Assembly: GCA_947591155.1 (NCBI GenBank)
Contig: CANQDA010000010.1
Location: 1 to 64,000 of the forward strand
Source of the DNA: an uncultured Lachnospiraceae bacterium
GTDB lineage: Bacteria; Bacillota; Clostridia; Lachnospirales; Lachnospiraceae
Length of the DNA stretch: 64,000 nucleotides
Direction: 5' to 3'
The notes beneath the pieces were generated by a model, which was not told where the DNA came from, did not search any database, and saw nothing but the letters and a program-made list of their open reading frames with translations. Both the position numbers and the translations under genes were made by a program. Within the stretch, counting starts at the first letter, position 1. Every line of letters begins with the position of its first letter. Shown piece after piece: positions 1 through 7,380 of the stretch.

Positions 1-134
1 ACATGAGCATTCGCGCCGGGATTGTCGTTGCCGTAGCCCTCCATGAGGTTAATCACGCCCCAGATACCAAGCCCGGCTCCCAGAGCTACAACAAGGGTCT
101 GCAAAACGCCTACTGCCGAATTAAAAAATGCCAT
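1..134 (-). CDS. Maff2 family small membrane protein (partial, C-terminus beyond window)
   Basis: The minus-strand frame starts at an ATG at 134 behind a good AAGGAG ribosome site and runs off the left edge after 44 codons. It begins MAFFNSAVGVLQTLVVALG and continues with a glycine-rich hydrophobic stretch, then a polar NDNPGAN segment. This matches the short Maff2 proteins of conjugative elements in Clostridia, which are predicted single- or double-pass membrane proteins. Its place downstream of the coupling protein in the same leftward transfer operon supports a role in the mating channel, although the function of Maff2 is not established. The 3' end is missing, so length cannot be judged. 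Confidence 0.75.
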   Translation of the reverse strand, partial: MAFFNSAVGVLQTLVVALGAGLGIWGVINLMEGYGNDNPGANAH

Positions 135-329
135 AAAGTTCTCCTTTCTTGCCGCGTGTGCGGCTGCCCGAAAAAGGGCATAAAAAACGGCGGCCAGTTT
201 TGGTAACTGCCGCGGTCATAAGCCCGCCGGGTTGGGCGGGTTCCCCACGCCGCCTAAGTGTCTGCGGCGCGGCGGTATTCAGTTGTAAGGGGCGCGGCTC
301 TTGCCGCTGTGTGCTGCGCCGGAAAAGTG

Positions 330-620
330 GGGGCGCGTATCATGTAGCCTGTGTTTACGTTCTTGATGTTAGGTCAGCTCCTTAAAAAATCTCTTTTTGA
401 ATGACAGGTAGGATAGGTTGGGCTTCCGTAGTCGTCGGCGTTGTGGGAATGTGGGTAACTGGCTGTCTTATGGAGCTGTGGGAAACGCTGTTTGCAGGAC
501 GTGGGAAAGCTGCCCTTTGCTTTTCCATGTGCTGTGAATGGCGTTTTCCATAGCGGAATAGCCTGTTATCCACATTTCCATGACGCAAGGGGCGCGTATC
601 TCATAGCCTGTATTTCTTCC
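330..620. repeat. Imperfect direct repeat in a 487-bp gap of the conjugative element
   Basis: The gap 135-621 separates the Maff2 gene from the small gene downstream of virD4. I see no convincing gene in it; two short minus-strand frames (382-588 and 468-674) overlap each other and lack support. It does hold an imperfect direct repeat: GGGGCGCGTATC at 330-341 and again at 589-600, each followed within a few bases by TAGCCTGT and a T-rich run. The repeat may come from duplication of a spacer or of a regulatory site. No function can be read from it. Confidence 0.4.
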
Positions 621-621
621 T

Positions 622-792
622 TTAATCGCAATCCCTCCTTTCTCTCTGGCGGTTCTTTTCGTAGAGCCGTTCACAAGCTGCGATAAATTCCCGGATTTCA
701 GCCCGCCGTTTCGCTTCCTCGCGCTGCTGCTCCATGCGCCCGCCCATAATCAGCACAAGGCGCGGCTTCTCCTTTGGGGAACGCTCATTCAT
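622..792 (-). CDS. Small basic protein of the conjugative element, function unknown
   Basis: This 56-residue frame starts at the ATG at 792, eight bases inside the 3' end of the upstream coupling-protein gene, with a GGAGG-type ribosome site inside that gene. It is very rich in Arg, Lys and Glu (for example RMEQQREEAKRRAEIREF), so it is probably a helical, charged cytoplasmic protein. Tight overlap with virD4 argues for translational coupling within the transfer operon. I do not recognise a named family. A longer frame (to 918) exists, but its N-terminus is only the shadow of virD4. Confidence 0.6.
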   Translation of the reverse strand: MNERSPKEKPRLVLIMGGRMEQQREEAKRRAEIREFIAACERLYEKNRQRERRDCD

Positions 793-2572
793 TGTCTGCG
801 TCCTCCTGTAAATCTGCCGCGTCAATCTCGTAATAGTCAAAGACTTCATCGGGCTTGACGATAGCGGGGCGGCGGCGCAAGTGCTTCTCCATGTCAAAGG
901 CGTTCTTCGGGTCTGCATCGGACAGGTACTTGTATTTCGGGTGCTTCGTTATGTCGAATTTGTCCGAAAAGAACGGGCGCACCCCGCGTAGCTGCAAGAT
1001 ACATTTCCCTCCGTCCATGACCGCGATTTCGTCCTGTGTCATAAGCTCCTTTCCCAATTTCTGATAGTTCAGCCCATGCGAAAGCTCCCGCCCTCTGGTT
1101 TCGGAAGTGTTGAAGCTGTCGATTGTTTCCTTGCCTAAAATTTCCGATATTTCTTTGAGCGTCGTTTTCTCCTTGCCGCCCAAGAAAAGCGTGGTGTCGC
1201 AGTTGCCGACTATGGTATCGGCGTTGTCCTTGTAAATGGCTTTTAGCTGTGACTGGCTCTGCAAGATGATTGAAGCGGATATTTCCCGGCTCCTTATGGT
1301 GGCTATGAGCTTTTCAAACTTCGGTATCTGCCCGATATTCGCAAACTCGTCTAACAGGCAGCGCACATGGACGGGAAGCCGCCCGCCGTATTCATCATCT
1401 GCCTTGTCGCAAAGCAAGTTGAATAGCTGTGTGTAGAGAATACTCACGACAAAGTTAAAGGTGTCGTCTGTGTCGCTGATAATGACGAAAAGGGCGGTCT
1501 TTCTGTCGCCTATGGTGTCAAGCTGCATTTCGTCGGTTTCCATAAGCTCGCGCAGCTCCTTGATGTCAAAGGGTGCTAACCTCGCGCCGCAGCTAATTAA
1601 AATCGACTTCGCCGTTTTGCCCGCCGCAAGTTTGTATTTGCGGTACTGCTTGACCGCGAAATGCTCCGGGTCTTTTTCTTCCAGACGTTCAAACATGAGG
1701 TCAACCGGGTTCTGGAAGTCCTCGTCGTCCTCGCGGGCTTCCGACGCATTTATCATTTCAAGCAGCGTCGTGAAGTTCTTTTCCTCGTCCGGGGCTTCGT
1801 ACCAGATATAGCCGATTAGCGCGGTGTAGTAGAGCTTTTCCGCTTTCACCCAAAAATCCTCGCCGGATTTCTCCCCGTCGCCTTTGGTGTTGGCGATAAT
1901 GGTATTGACTAACTTCAAAATGTCCTTTTCGCTCCGCAGATAGGCAAAGGGATTGTATTTCATGGATTTCTTGAAGTTAATCGTATTCAGCACTTTAATC
2001 TGGTAGCCGCCCCGCTGTAAGAGCTTCCCGCACTCGATTAAGACGGTGCCTTTCGGGTCTGTGACAACATAGCTGCTGTGCATTTGCATAAGCGACGGTT
2101 TGACGAAAAACCTTGTCTTGCCGCTGCCGGAACCGCCGATTACAAGAATGTTCTTGTTGCGGGCATATTTCGGCTGCTTCGGGCGGCTGTTCATGGTAAG
2201 CCGTTCCGTCTGCGTGAGGGGGATATTGTTCTCAAATACTGGGTCTGTGTATGGCTTTATGTCCTCGGCTGTCCCCCAACGTGCGCTGCCGTACTCCATG
2301 CCTTTCCTGTACTTCTTCGCGTTCTTGCCCTTGACGTAGATAATCAGCCGGACAATGACCGCCCCGGCAATGCCGATAAGTAAATCTGCCGGGTGGAAGC
2401 TCGGCGCGATACTGGAAAAGGCGGCACTAAAACCGTCCCCAAGATGTAGCAGCTTTGCGCTCGCGTCCGCGCCGGGGGAGAGCCGGACAGCCGCACCCAC
2501 TTTATCAAAGAGCCACACAAAGAGCAGATACGGGAGATTGAGGATAAGCAGCTTCTTGATTTCCGGCTTCAT
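785..2572 (-). CDS. VirD4/TraG-type type IV secretion coupling ATPase
   Basis: This 595-residue coupling protein is expected to recruit the relaxase-DNA complex to the mating channel at the inner face of the membrane. Two hydrophobic N-terminal segments lie near residues 8-22 and 62-80. They are followed by a SARWGTAEDIKPY segment typical of TraG proteins, a Walker A motif GGSGSGKTR at about 146-154 and a Walker B-like CLLDEFANIG near residue 410. The start has a GGAGG site. The gene overlaps pcfB by four bases upstream (ATGA) and the small basic gene downstream. Length and motifs are complete, so it looks functional. This order is typical of Tn1549-like and related Clostridia elements. Confidence 0.93.
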   Translation of the reverse strand: MKPEIKKLLILNLPYLLFVWLFDKVGAAVRLSPGADASAKLLHLGDGFSAAFSSIAPSFHPADLLIGIAGAVIVRLIIYVKGKNAKKYRKGMEYGSARWGTAEDIKPYTDPVFENNIPLTQTERLTMNSRPKQPKYARNKNILVIGGSGSGKTRFFVKPSLMQMHSSYVVTDPKGTVLIECGKLLQRGGYQIKVLNTINFKKSMKYNPFAYLRSEKDILKLVNTIIANTKGDGEKSGEDFWVKAEKLYYTALIGYIWYEAPDEEKNFTTLLEMINASEAREDDEDFQNPVDLMFERLEEKDPEHFAVKQYRKYKLAAGKTAKSILISCGARLAPFDIKELRELMETDEMQLDTIGDRKTALFVIISDTDDTFNFVVSILYTQLFNLLCDKADDEYGGRLPVHVRCLLDEFANIGQIPKFEKLIATIRSREISASIILQSQSQLKAIYKDNADTIVGNCDTTLFLGGKEKTTLKEISEILGKETIDSFNTSETRGRELSHGLNYQKLGKELMTQDEIAVMDGGKCILQLRGVRPFFSDKFDITKHPKYKYLSDADPKNAFDMEKHLRRRPAIVKPDEVFDYYEIDAADLQEDADNE

Positions 2573-3045
2573 AGCGATACCTCCCTGTCCTTGTTCTTGA
2601 CTTTTGCCCGTTCCGCGTTTCTGCCCTGTGCGGCTTCTTTAAGGGTTGAGAGCAGCTTTCGGATTGAGGGCTTCCTATCCTGTGTCAGCTTCTTTGCGGA
2701 AAATTCCTTAAAGGCTGCGGTCAGCGCGTCCGCGTCCCGCCCCTTGAAGAAAACAAGGTAACGGGGCGGGGTTTCCGTCGTGTCCTTTTTCAGCGCAAAG
2801 TCGATACCATATTTTTTTGCGGTACTCTCAAAAGCCTTGATATTGTCTTTTGTAATCTCAATGTTGGAAACGCCCGCGTTCTGCTTCATAAGCTGCTTTA
2901 AGCTCTGCTTGCCCTGTGGCTGTTTCGCAAGCTGCTTCTTGCCCTTTGACAGTATGGCTTTCATTGCCTTTTGGAGCGTCTGCGCGGTCAGCTTCCCGGT
3001 CTTGATGTAAAGGGCTATGGTCTTTTCGTTTACTTCGTCCTGCAA
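2569..3045 (-). CDS. pcfB: PcfB family conjugation protein (DUF3801)
   Basis: This 158-residue, lysine-rich protein starts at a TTG at 3045 behind a strong AAAGGAGG site. Features seen are an N-terminal NEKTIALYIKTGKLTAQTL segment, a basic glutamine-rich linker near residues 35-55 and a compact alpha/beta region ending with RYLVFFKGRDADALTAAF. This is the layout of PcfB-like proteins, which in pCF10-type systems accompany the relaxase and the coupling protein. Its stop overlaps the start of the VirD4 gene by four bases, which fits translational coupling and a shared role in substrate delivery. The TTG start is unusual but well supported by the ribosome site. Confidence 0.85.
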   Translation of the reverse strand: MQDEVNEKTIALYIKTGKLTAQTLQKAMKAILSKGKKQLAKQPQGKQSLKQLMKQNAGVSNIEITKDNIKAFESTAKKYGIDFALKKDTTETPPRYLVFFKGRDADALTAAFKEFSAKKLTQDRKPSIRKLLSTLKEAAQGRNAERAKVKNKDREVSL

Positions 3046-3086
3046 TTTCTCGCGTCCTCCTTTCGCGTTTCTTTATGGGGCGGCGG

Positions 3087-3305
3087 TCAGATACGCACCC
3101 GCAGCCCGTTCAAGTCCTCGGCTCTGATACCCACAAGATACCAGTTGTCGCCGTATTCAATCCGGGTAGGCTTCCACTTGCCCCGCACGAACACGTCAAA
3201 GCACTCGCCGCAATGCAGCCCGCCATAGTAAGTATTGAGGTCAAAGCGAATGTCGTAACGGTCGGTGCGCTCGTCAAATACCAATGCTCCTGTTCTCTGT
3301 GCCAT
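3087..3305 (-). CDS. DUF5348-type small protein
   Basis: This 72-residue protein starts at the ATG at 3305 with an AAAAGGAGG site eight bases upstream; the longer in-frame extension to 3449 is only a shadow of the rep gene. The sequence reads as a small beta-rich domain (LVFDERTDRYDIRFDLN, then LHCGECFDVFVRGKW, then YLVGIRAEDLNGLRVRI). I match it to the DUF5348 proteins common in Clostridia conjugative elements. Their function is not known. It sits between the rep-like gene and pcfB in the leftward operon. Confidence 0.75.
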   Translation of the reverse strand: MAQRTGALVFDERTDRYDIRFDLNTYYGGLHCGECFDVFVRGKWKPTRIEYGDNWYLVGIRAEDLNGLRVRI

Positions 3306-3327
3306 AATAAAATCCTCCTTTTGTTGT

Positions 3328-4299
3328 TTACAGGCTTTCGCCCGGTTTGAATGAATAAGGGTCGTGCGGCTCCTGTGGCGCAAGTGCGCCGCTTGCCATG
3401 TCATGGGCGACAAGGGAAGTGTAATAGTTGCCGATTGTGGACGGGGCATTGAAAAGGGCTGCTTTCAGATATTGCTTGATGTTGCGGATTTTGGTTGTGT
3501 TCTCCCGCATACAGTCAAGCACAAAGCGGATATGCTCGCCGTCCAGTTTCATAAACTTTGACTTCACAAGCTCTGCCGGGTAGTCGTCCCCCGCAATCCG
3601 CACCCGCTTTCTGGCGGTGCATACCGTTTCAAGCATGAGGTCTACAATCTCGTCAAGCCTGTCCCCGTCAAATTTCATGTCCTGTTTGAGAATGTCGTAG
3701 TCGATATTGTCCTTGATGATTTCCCGGTATATCTCTACTGCGCTCTGTGCTGCCGCTTCCGTTCCTTTCCGTTCCGGCGGCGTAGCCGCTCCCCCGCAAG
3801 GTGAGGGGTTAGGGGAAAGGATAGGAATGGAATGGGTACTTGATAAATCTGTATTTGATTTTTCTTTTTTTGGTAAGTCAGTTCTTTGTATATCTTTATT
3901 TAATTGCGTTGGATTTTCCAACGTAGGTTTTTCCAATGTTGGTTTTCCCTGTGTTGGATTATCCAATGTTGGATTTTCCAATGTAGGTAAATCCGGCGTA
4001 GGCGGCTGCGGCTGCTCGAATATCACATAGTCCGCGCCCCGCAAGCGTCCTTTCTCGTCGCGCTCCCTTGAACGGACGATATACCCGGCGCGTTCAAGCT
4101 CCCGTATGGCTTCGCGGATAGCGTCTATCTTCTCCCGGTTGATAAGGGATAAGCCTTTCAAGGTGTAGTCCCAATCTTCGGGGAGTGACAGCATTTGCGA
4201 CAACAGCCCCTTTGCCTTTAGGGAAAGCTCCTTGTTGCGTAGGTGGTGGTTGCTCATTACGGTGTAGCCCTTGTTCCGTTCCACTCGGAAAACTGCCAT
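3328..4299 (-). CDS. RepA-like winged-helix protein of the conjugative element (DUF6017-type)
   Basis: This 323-residue protein has an N-terminal winged-helix region (about 1-95, including NKELSLKAKGLLSQML and a YIVRSRER wing) like the N-terminal domain of RepA initiators. A linker of tandem PTLENPT-like hexa/heptads follows (about 108-145), then a C-terminal alpha-helical region resembling DUF6017. Such proteins are taken to be replication initiators or regulators of integrative elements; the biochemical role here is inferred. The start has an AAAGGAGTGA ribosome site. It is the first gene of the leftward transfer operon, and the structured palindromes at 4326-4499 lie just upstream, where an origin or promoter control would be expected. 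Confidence 0.75.
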   Translation of the reverse strand: MAVFRVERNKGYTVMSNHHLRNKELSLKAKGLLSQMLSLPEDWDYTLKGLSLINREKIDAIREAIRELERAGYIVRSRERDEKGRLRGADYVIFEQPQPPTPDLPTLENPTLDNPTQGKPTLEKPTLENPTQLNKDIQRTDLPKKEKSNTDLSSTHSIPILSPNPSPCGGAATPPERKGTEAAAQSAVEIYREIIKDNIDYDILKQDMKFDGDRLDEIVDLMLETVCTARKRVRIAGDDYPAELVKSKFMKLDGEHIRFVLDCMRENTTKIRNIKQYLKAALFNAPSTIGNYYTSLVAHDMASGALAPQEPHDPYSFKPGESL

Positions 4300-4325
4300 A
4301 GTAAATCACTCCTTTTGCTGTGGAT

Positions 4326-4441
4326 TTGTTACGCAGTAGAAGCGCGGTTTCGGGGGATAAGGTATAAATCCCTTGCCGCGCCAGATACGCGCCCGCAAAA
4401 CCGCTTGTAGCAAGGCTTTTTCTGCCCCTACTGCGTAACAA
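4326..4441. repeat. 14-bp perfect inverted repeat upstream of the rep-like gene
   Basis: TTGTTACGCAGTAG at 4326-4339 is repeated exactly in inverted orientation at 4428-4441. Just inside the arms a second, weaker pairing (AAGCGCGGTTT against AAAACCGCTT) extends the stem. The block lies only 27 bp from the start of the rep-like gene. It could be a replication or transfer origin, an operator, or part of the element terminus; the sequence alone does not decide. Confidence 0.6.
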
Positions 4442-4452
4442 GGGCATGAAAA

Positions 4453-4499
4453 AAGCGGCGTTCCTGTTCTCCCTGTGTAGGGAGTGGGAAACGCCGCTT
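4453..4499. repeat. Nested hairpin next to the conjugative-element palindrome
   Basis: The arms AAGCGGCGTT (4453-4462) and AACGCCGCTT (4490-4499) form a perfect 10-bp outer stem. An inner stem, CTCCCT (4469-4474) with AGGGAG (4479-4484), closes a GTGT loop. An A-run precedes the block on the plus strand, which would read as a T-tract after the hairpin on the minus strand, so it could also terminate leftward transcription. Confidence 0.6.
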
Positions 4500-4772
4500 G
4501 TACGGTGCTGTATGAAATTTTTCAATCTATGGTAGGTCAATACTGGTGTGCGCTGCCTGTTTGGTCTATCCGCAAGAGCTTCAAAGCATATCAAGGCTCA
4601 ATCCGTAAGTAGTAAATGGGTAGTAAATTCAAGCTGCTGTCTTGCGGAAATGCCCGTAAACTGGGGATTTTTTGAGATAATCATTTGATTTATTACAAAT
4701 CAGGAATAATTTCCCTCCCTTTGGAAGATACTGAGAGTGCAACTAAAAATCTTCCAGAAGGAGGGAATTTTT
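4500..4772. other. Presumed junction between conjugative element and chromosome
   Basis: No gene is visible between the last palindrome and the first coat-like gene. A small direct repeat (GTAGTAAAT twice, separated by GG) lies near 4610-4630. All element genes are left of this stretch and run leftward, and ordinary chromosomal genes start to its right, so the element end probably falls here. No integrase or defined att repeat can be shown, because the other end is outside the window. Confidence 0.35.
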
Positions 4773-4958
4773 ATGAACGAGATCTCAGAACTGGATCTTC
4801 AGAATCTCCGCCACCTGATCGGCGGATTTTCGACGACACACTGCAAGATGCAGGCGTACGCGGAGCAGGCGTCGGATCCGAACGTGAAACAGTTTTTCCA
4901 GAAGTCTGCGCAGTCGGCGATGGAGAGTAAGCAGCAGCTGATGAAGTTTTTGCAGTAA
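4773..4958 (+). CDS. Small coat-like protein, 61 residues
   Basis: The start is the ATG at 4773 behind a GAAGGAGGG ribosome site; the upstream in-frame ATG at 4737 has no such site. The protein is short, helical and rich in Gln, Met and Ser (FFQKSAQSAMESKQQLMKFL). It precedes a CotF-like gene by 74 bp on the same strand. The arrangement suggests a pair of small spore-coat or spore-associated proteins, but this member shows no named domain clearly, so the role is inferred from its neighbour and composition. Confidence 0.65.
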   Translation: MNEISELDLQNLRHLIGGFSTTHCKMQAYAEQASDPNVKQFFQKSAQSAMESKQQLMKFLQ

Positions 4959-5032
4959 AGTTTCAGAACGGTTCAGGACAGACCGAATCACTTGCTGATG
5001 AGGTCGTAAAAAGAGAGACAGGAGGGAAAAAG

Positions 5033-5284
5033 ATGTTGGACGAGAAGACAATGGTATCAGACACTCTGGCCGGGATCAACGGCGAGCTCGTGCGCTACGG
5101 CGAGATGATCCCGCAGACGGAGAACATGCAGCTCAAGCAGACGCTGAAGCAGTTCCGCAATCAGTGCGAGCAGTCACAGGAGGAGATCTACCAGATCGCG
5201 CGCAGCAAGCAGTACTATGTACCGGCTGCGAAGGCGACGAGGGAAGAGATCGACCATGTGAAGTCCATTCTCACGCAGGGCTGA
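5033..5284 (+). CDS. CotF-family spore coat protein, 83 residues
   Basis: This 83-residue helical protein begins MLDEKTMVSDTLAGINGELV and contains an LKQTLKQFRNQCEQSQEEIY helix and a C-terminal KQYYVPAAKATREEI segment. That pattern, ending in YYxPA before a final helix, is typical of the short CotF-like coat proteins of spore-forming Firmicutes. The start has an AGGAGGG site. It lies directly after another small coat-like gene and probably belongs to the same sporulation transcription unit. I see no sporulation sigma-factor promoter that I would trust. Confidence 0.8.
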   Translation: MLDEKTMVSDTLAGINGELVRYGEMIPQTENMQLKQTLKQFRNQCEQSQEEIYQIARSKQYYVPAAKATREEIDHVKSILTQG

Positions 5285-5339
5285 GACGGATTGGTACAAT
5301 GAGCGTTTTTTCATTTCACTGTATCTTGTGATAAAAGGA

Positions 5340-5368
5340 TTGCGAAATTTTGCGATATCCGCTATACT
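5340..5368 (+). promoter_or_regulatory. Candidate sigma-A promoter for the secreted L,D-transpeptidase gene
   Basis: TTGCGA at 5340-5345 and TATACT at 5363-5368 are separated by 17 bp, a near-consensus housekeeping promoter about 110 bp ahead of the transpeptidase start. Confidence 0.6.
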
Positions 5369-5478
5369 GTTTTGTAAGGAACAGTGTGGCGGATATTCTT
5401 TTATGACCCGGAAAAGGCCGGGTCATTGATATTGGAAGGACAGGGCTGCCTGCATATACATAAAAAAGAGGTGGATGT

Positions 5479-6396
5479 ATGGGGACAAAGAATAAAAGCG
5501 GACTGCGGCCTGGGCCGCTTTTCTGCCTATTGCTGGTATTGCTGCTGGGAAGCGTGTGCGCGGCCGAGGCGGAGGAGAGCACAGAGGAAAGCGTGACACC
5601 GCAGCTGAATGCGGCTTCGATCGTGATGATACAGGGGAAGTCCTACCGGCTGAAGATCTCCGACGCCGAAGCGTCGGCGAAGATCAAATGGCGCAGCGGA
5701 AGCAAAAAGGTGGCGACGGTGAGCAGTACCGGCAAGGTGAAGGCGAAAGCGGCCGGGAAGACAAAGATCACGGCGAAAGTCGGGGATGTGAGGCTGAAAT
5801 GTAAGGTCACGGTAGGAGGCGATCGTTGGGATCAGCTTCTGGAGCAGTACCGTGACGACGCGAAGACGAACCAGCTCGTCTTTGTCCGATACACAGGCGG
5901 AAGCAGCGCGAAAGTGCAGATGTACACGAAGTCGGGCAAACAGTGGAAGTGTATCGTGGACTGCGGCGGATATGTGGGAAGCAACGGGATTGGGAAGACG
6001 AAAGAGGGCGACAGGAAGACGCCGACCGGGACGTTCAACCTGACGCAGGCGTTTGGGATCAAGGACGATCCGGGAGCAGGAACTTCCTATGTGAAGGTCA
6101 ATCAGTATCTGTACTGGTGCGGAGATCAGCCGTACTACAATCAGCTGGTTGACATTCGGGAGCATCCGCACAGCTGTCGCGGGGAGCATCTGATCGACTA
6201 TGTCCCGCAATACTATTACGGCATGTTTCTTGACTACAACAAGGACTGCGTCTACGGAAAGGGTTCGGCGATCTTCCTGCACTGCACAGGATCCAACCCC
6301 TACACGGGAGGCTGTATCGCGGTGAGCCAGGAGAACATGATCAAGATCATTCAGAATGCAGAGTCGGGCGCGAAGATCTGTATTTATCCGGCATAG
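5479..6396 (+). CDS. Secreted L,D-transpeptidase (YkuD) with Big_2 Ig-like domain
   Basis: This 305-residue exported protein has a signal peptide (hydrophobic core about 14-28, AEA region near 30). A bacterial Ig-like Big_2 domain lies at about 45-113 (KKVATVSSTGKVKAKAAG is diagnostic). A C-terminal catalytic domain carries the YkuD-type signature, with His near 268 and the GGC cysteine near 279 in HCTGSNPYTGGCIAVS. Enzymes of this fold form 3-3 peptidoglycan crosslinks or attach proteins to the wall; here the Ig domain probably binds the wall. It is followed after 30 bp by a second Big_2 protein. The motif variant (TGGC rather than SHGC) is a modest deviation. Confidence 0.88.
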   Translation: MGTKNKSGLRPGPLFCLLLVLLLGSVCAAEAEESTEESVTPQLNAASIVMIQGKSYRLKISDAEASAKIKWRSGSKKVATVSSTGKVKAKAAGKTKITAKVGDVRLKCKVTVGGDRWDQLLEQYRDDAKTNQLVFVRYTGGSSAKVQMYTKSGKQWKCIVDCGGYVGSNGIGKTKEGDRKTPTGTFNLTQAFGIKDDPGAGTSYVKVNQYLYWCGDQPYYNQLVDIREHPHSCRGEHLIDYVPQYYYGMFLDYNKDCVYGKGSAIFLHCTGSNPYTGGCIAVSQENMIKIIQNAESGAKICIYPA

Positions 6397-6426
6397 CAAT
6401 AACGTGAAAAGAGAGGTATCCGAGGT

Positions 6427-7380
6427 ATGAAATTGAGAAAGTGGAGTATGGTTTTACTGTTGATGATCTGCTGTCTGCTGCCGTGCGCGCAGTCGGAGGC
6501 GGCTTCGAAAGCGCCGAGGAGCGTCAGGCTGAACAGAAAATCGGCGTCAGCCATGCCGGGAAAAACGATCAAGCTTAAGGCGGCAGTATCGCCGAAGGGC
6601 GCGGTGAAATGGACTAGCAGCAATACAAACGTTGCGACGGTGAACCAGAAGGGACTGGTCACCATACACAGCCTGGGATCCGCCACCATCACGGCAAAGA
6701 CAGCGAACGGGAAGAAGGCAGTCTGCAAGGTCAAAGGCACAAAATATGTCAGAAGCACAGACAAACTGACCATTTCTACTCCGGAGGGAATCAAAAAGTA
6801 TACGATCTACCATCAGGGAAAATATGGTTTGTATTACGGAGCCAAAGGCTGTGTGGCGACAGCGTTAGCGATCGTGGCGTCTTCTTACGGCAAACGCTAC
6901 ACGCCCAAAAGCATTCACGAAGGCTCGGCAAAAGCAATATACAGCGAGCGGTACGCCGTCAAAAAAATGAATAAAGGGAAGGATCTCAAGAAGTTTTTCG
7001 GAAAGAAGACGATCTCACTGCACACAGCGTCGGAGATCCTGACGAACATAGGGATCCCGAACCGCCCTGTCTACAGCTTCAATAGGAAAGAGGCGGAGAA
7101 GGAGATCCGGGAGCATTTAAAACAGGGGAAGCCGGTGATCATCAAAGCAAACACAAACAGGTATCATGGGATCCGACTCGCGCAGGTTCACCACGCGCTC
7201 GTGCTGGTAGGACTGGATTCGCAGGATCGGATCATCTATGTCAATCCCGGCCTTGTTCAGGATTACAAGATCAAATTGTCTACTCTGCTGCAGCACCACA
7301 TGACGCCTGCAAAGGGAAATTACATGGCTCCGTACATGACGGACATCAAAACTGCCGGCGGTTATATTCTGGTCGGGTAA
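6427..7380 (+). CDS. Secreted Big_2-domain protein with C39-like cysteine peptidase domain
   Basis: This 317-residue protein has a signal peptide (core about 7-20) and a Big_2 Ig-like domain at about 30-104 (SSNTNVATVNQKGLVTI). Its C-terminal domain resembles peptidase C39-like papain-fold enzymes: a candidate catalytic Cys at about 142 in AKGCVATALAIV, His at about 255/256 in QVHHALVLVG and Asn/Asp in YVNPG near 273. The substrate is unknown; cell-wall or surface peptide cleavage is likely from the location. It is the second member of a co-directional pair with the L,D-transpeptidase. Its last 19 bp overlap the convergent flippase gene. Confidence 0.82.
   Translation: MKLRKWSMVLLLMICCLLPCAQSEAASKAPRSVRLNRKSASAMPGKTIKLKAAVSPKGAVKWTSSNTNVATVNQKGLVTIHSLGSATITAKTANGKKAVCKVKGTKYVRSTDKLTISTPEGIKKYTIYHQGKYGLYYGAKGCVATALAIVASSYGKRYTPKSIHEGSAKAIYSERYAVKKMNKGKDLKKFFGKKTISLHTASEILTNIGIPNRPVYSFNRKEAEKEIREHLKQGKPVIIKANTNRYHGIRLAQVHHALVLVGLDSQDRIIYVNPGLVQDYKIKLSTLLQHHMTPAKGNYMAPYMTDIKTAGGYILVG

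Noticed and set aside
382..674. Two overlapping small minus-strand frames in the conjugative-element gap
   Set aside because: They overlap each other in different frames and neither has a convincing start; they might be one frameshifted small gene, but the sequence alone does not show it.
4094..4594. 166-residue minus-strand frame across the palindromic block
   Set aside because: It overlaps the rep-like gene in another frame and reads through the hairpins; no ribosome site or domain pattern.
5527..6399. 290-residue minus-strand frame opposite the L,D-transpeptidase gene
   Set aside because: It is the antisense shadow of a well-supported exported enzyme; the peptide is rich in Arg, His and Leu with no domain pattern and no ribosome site.
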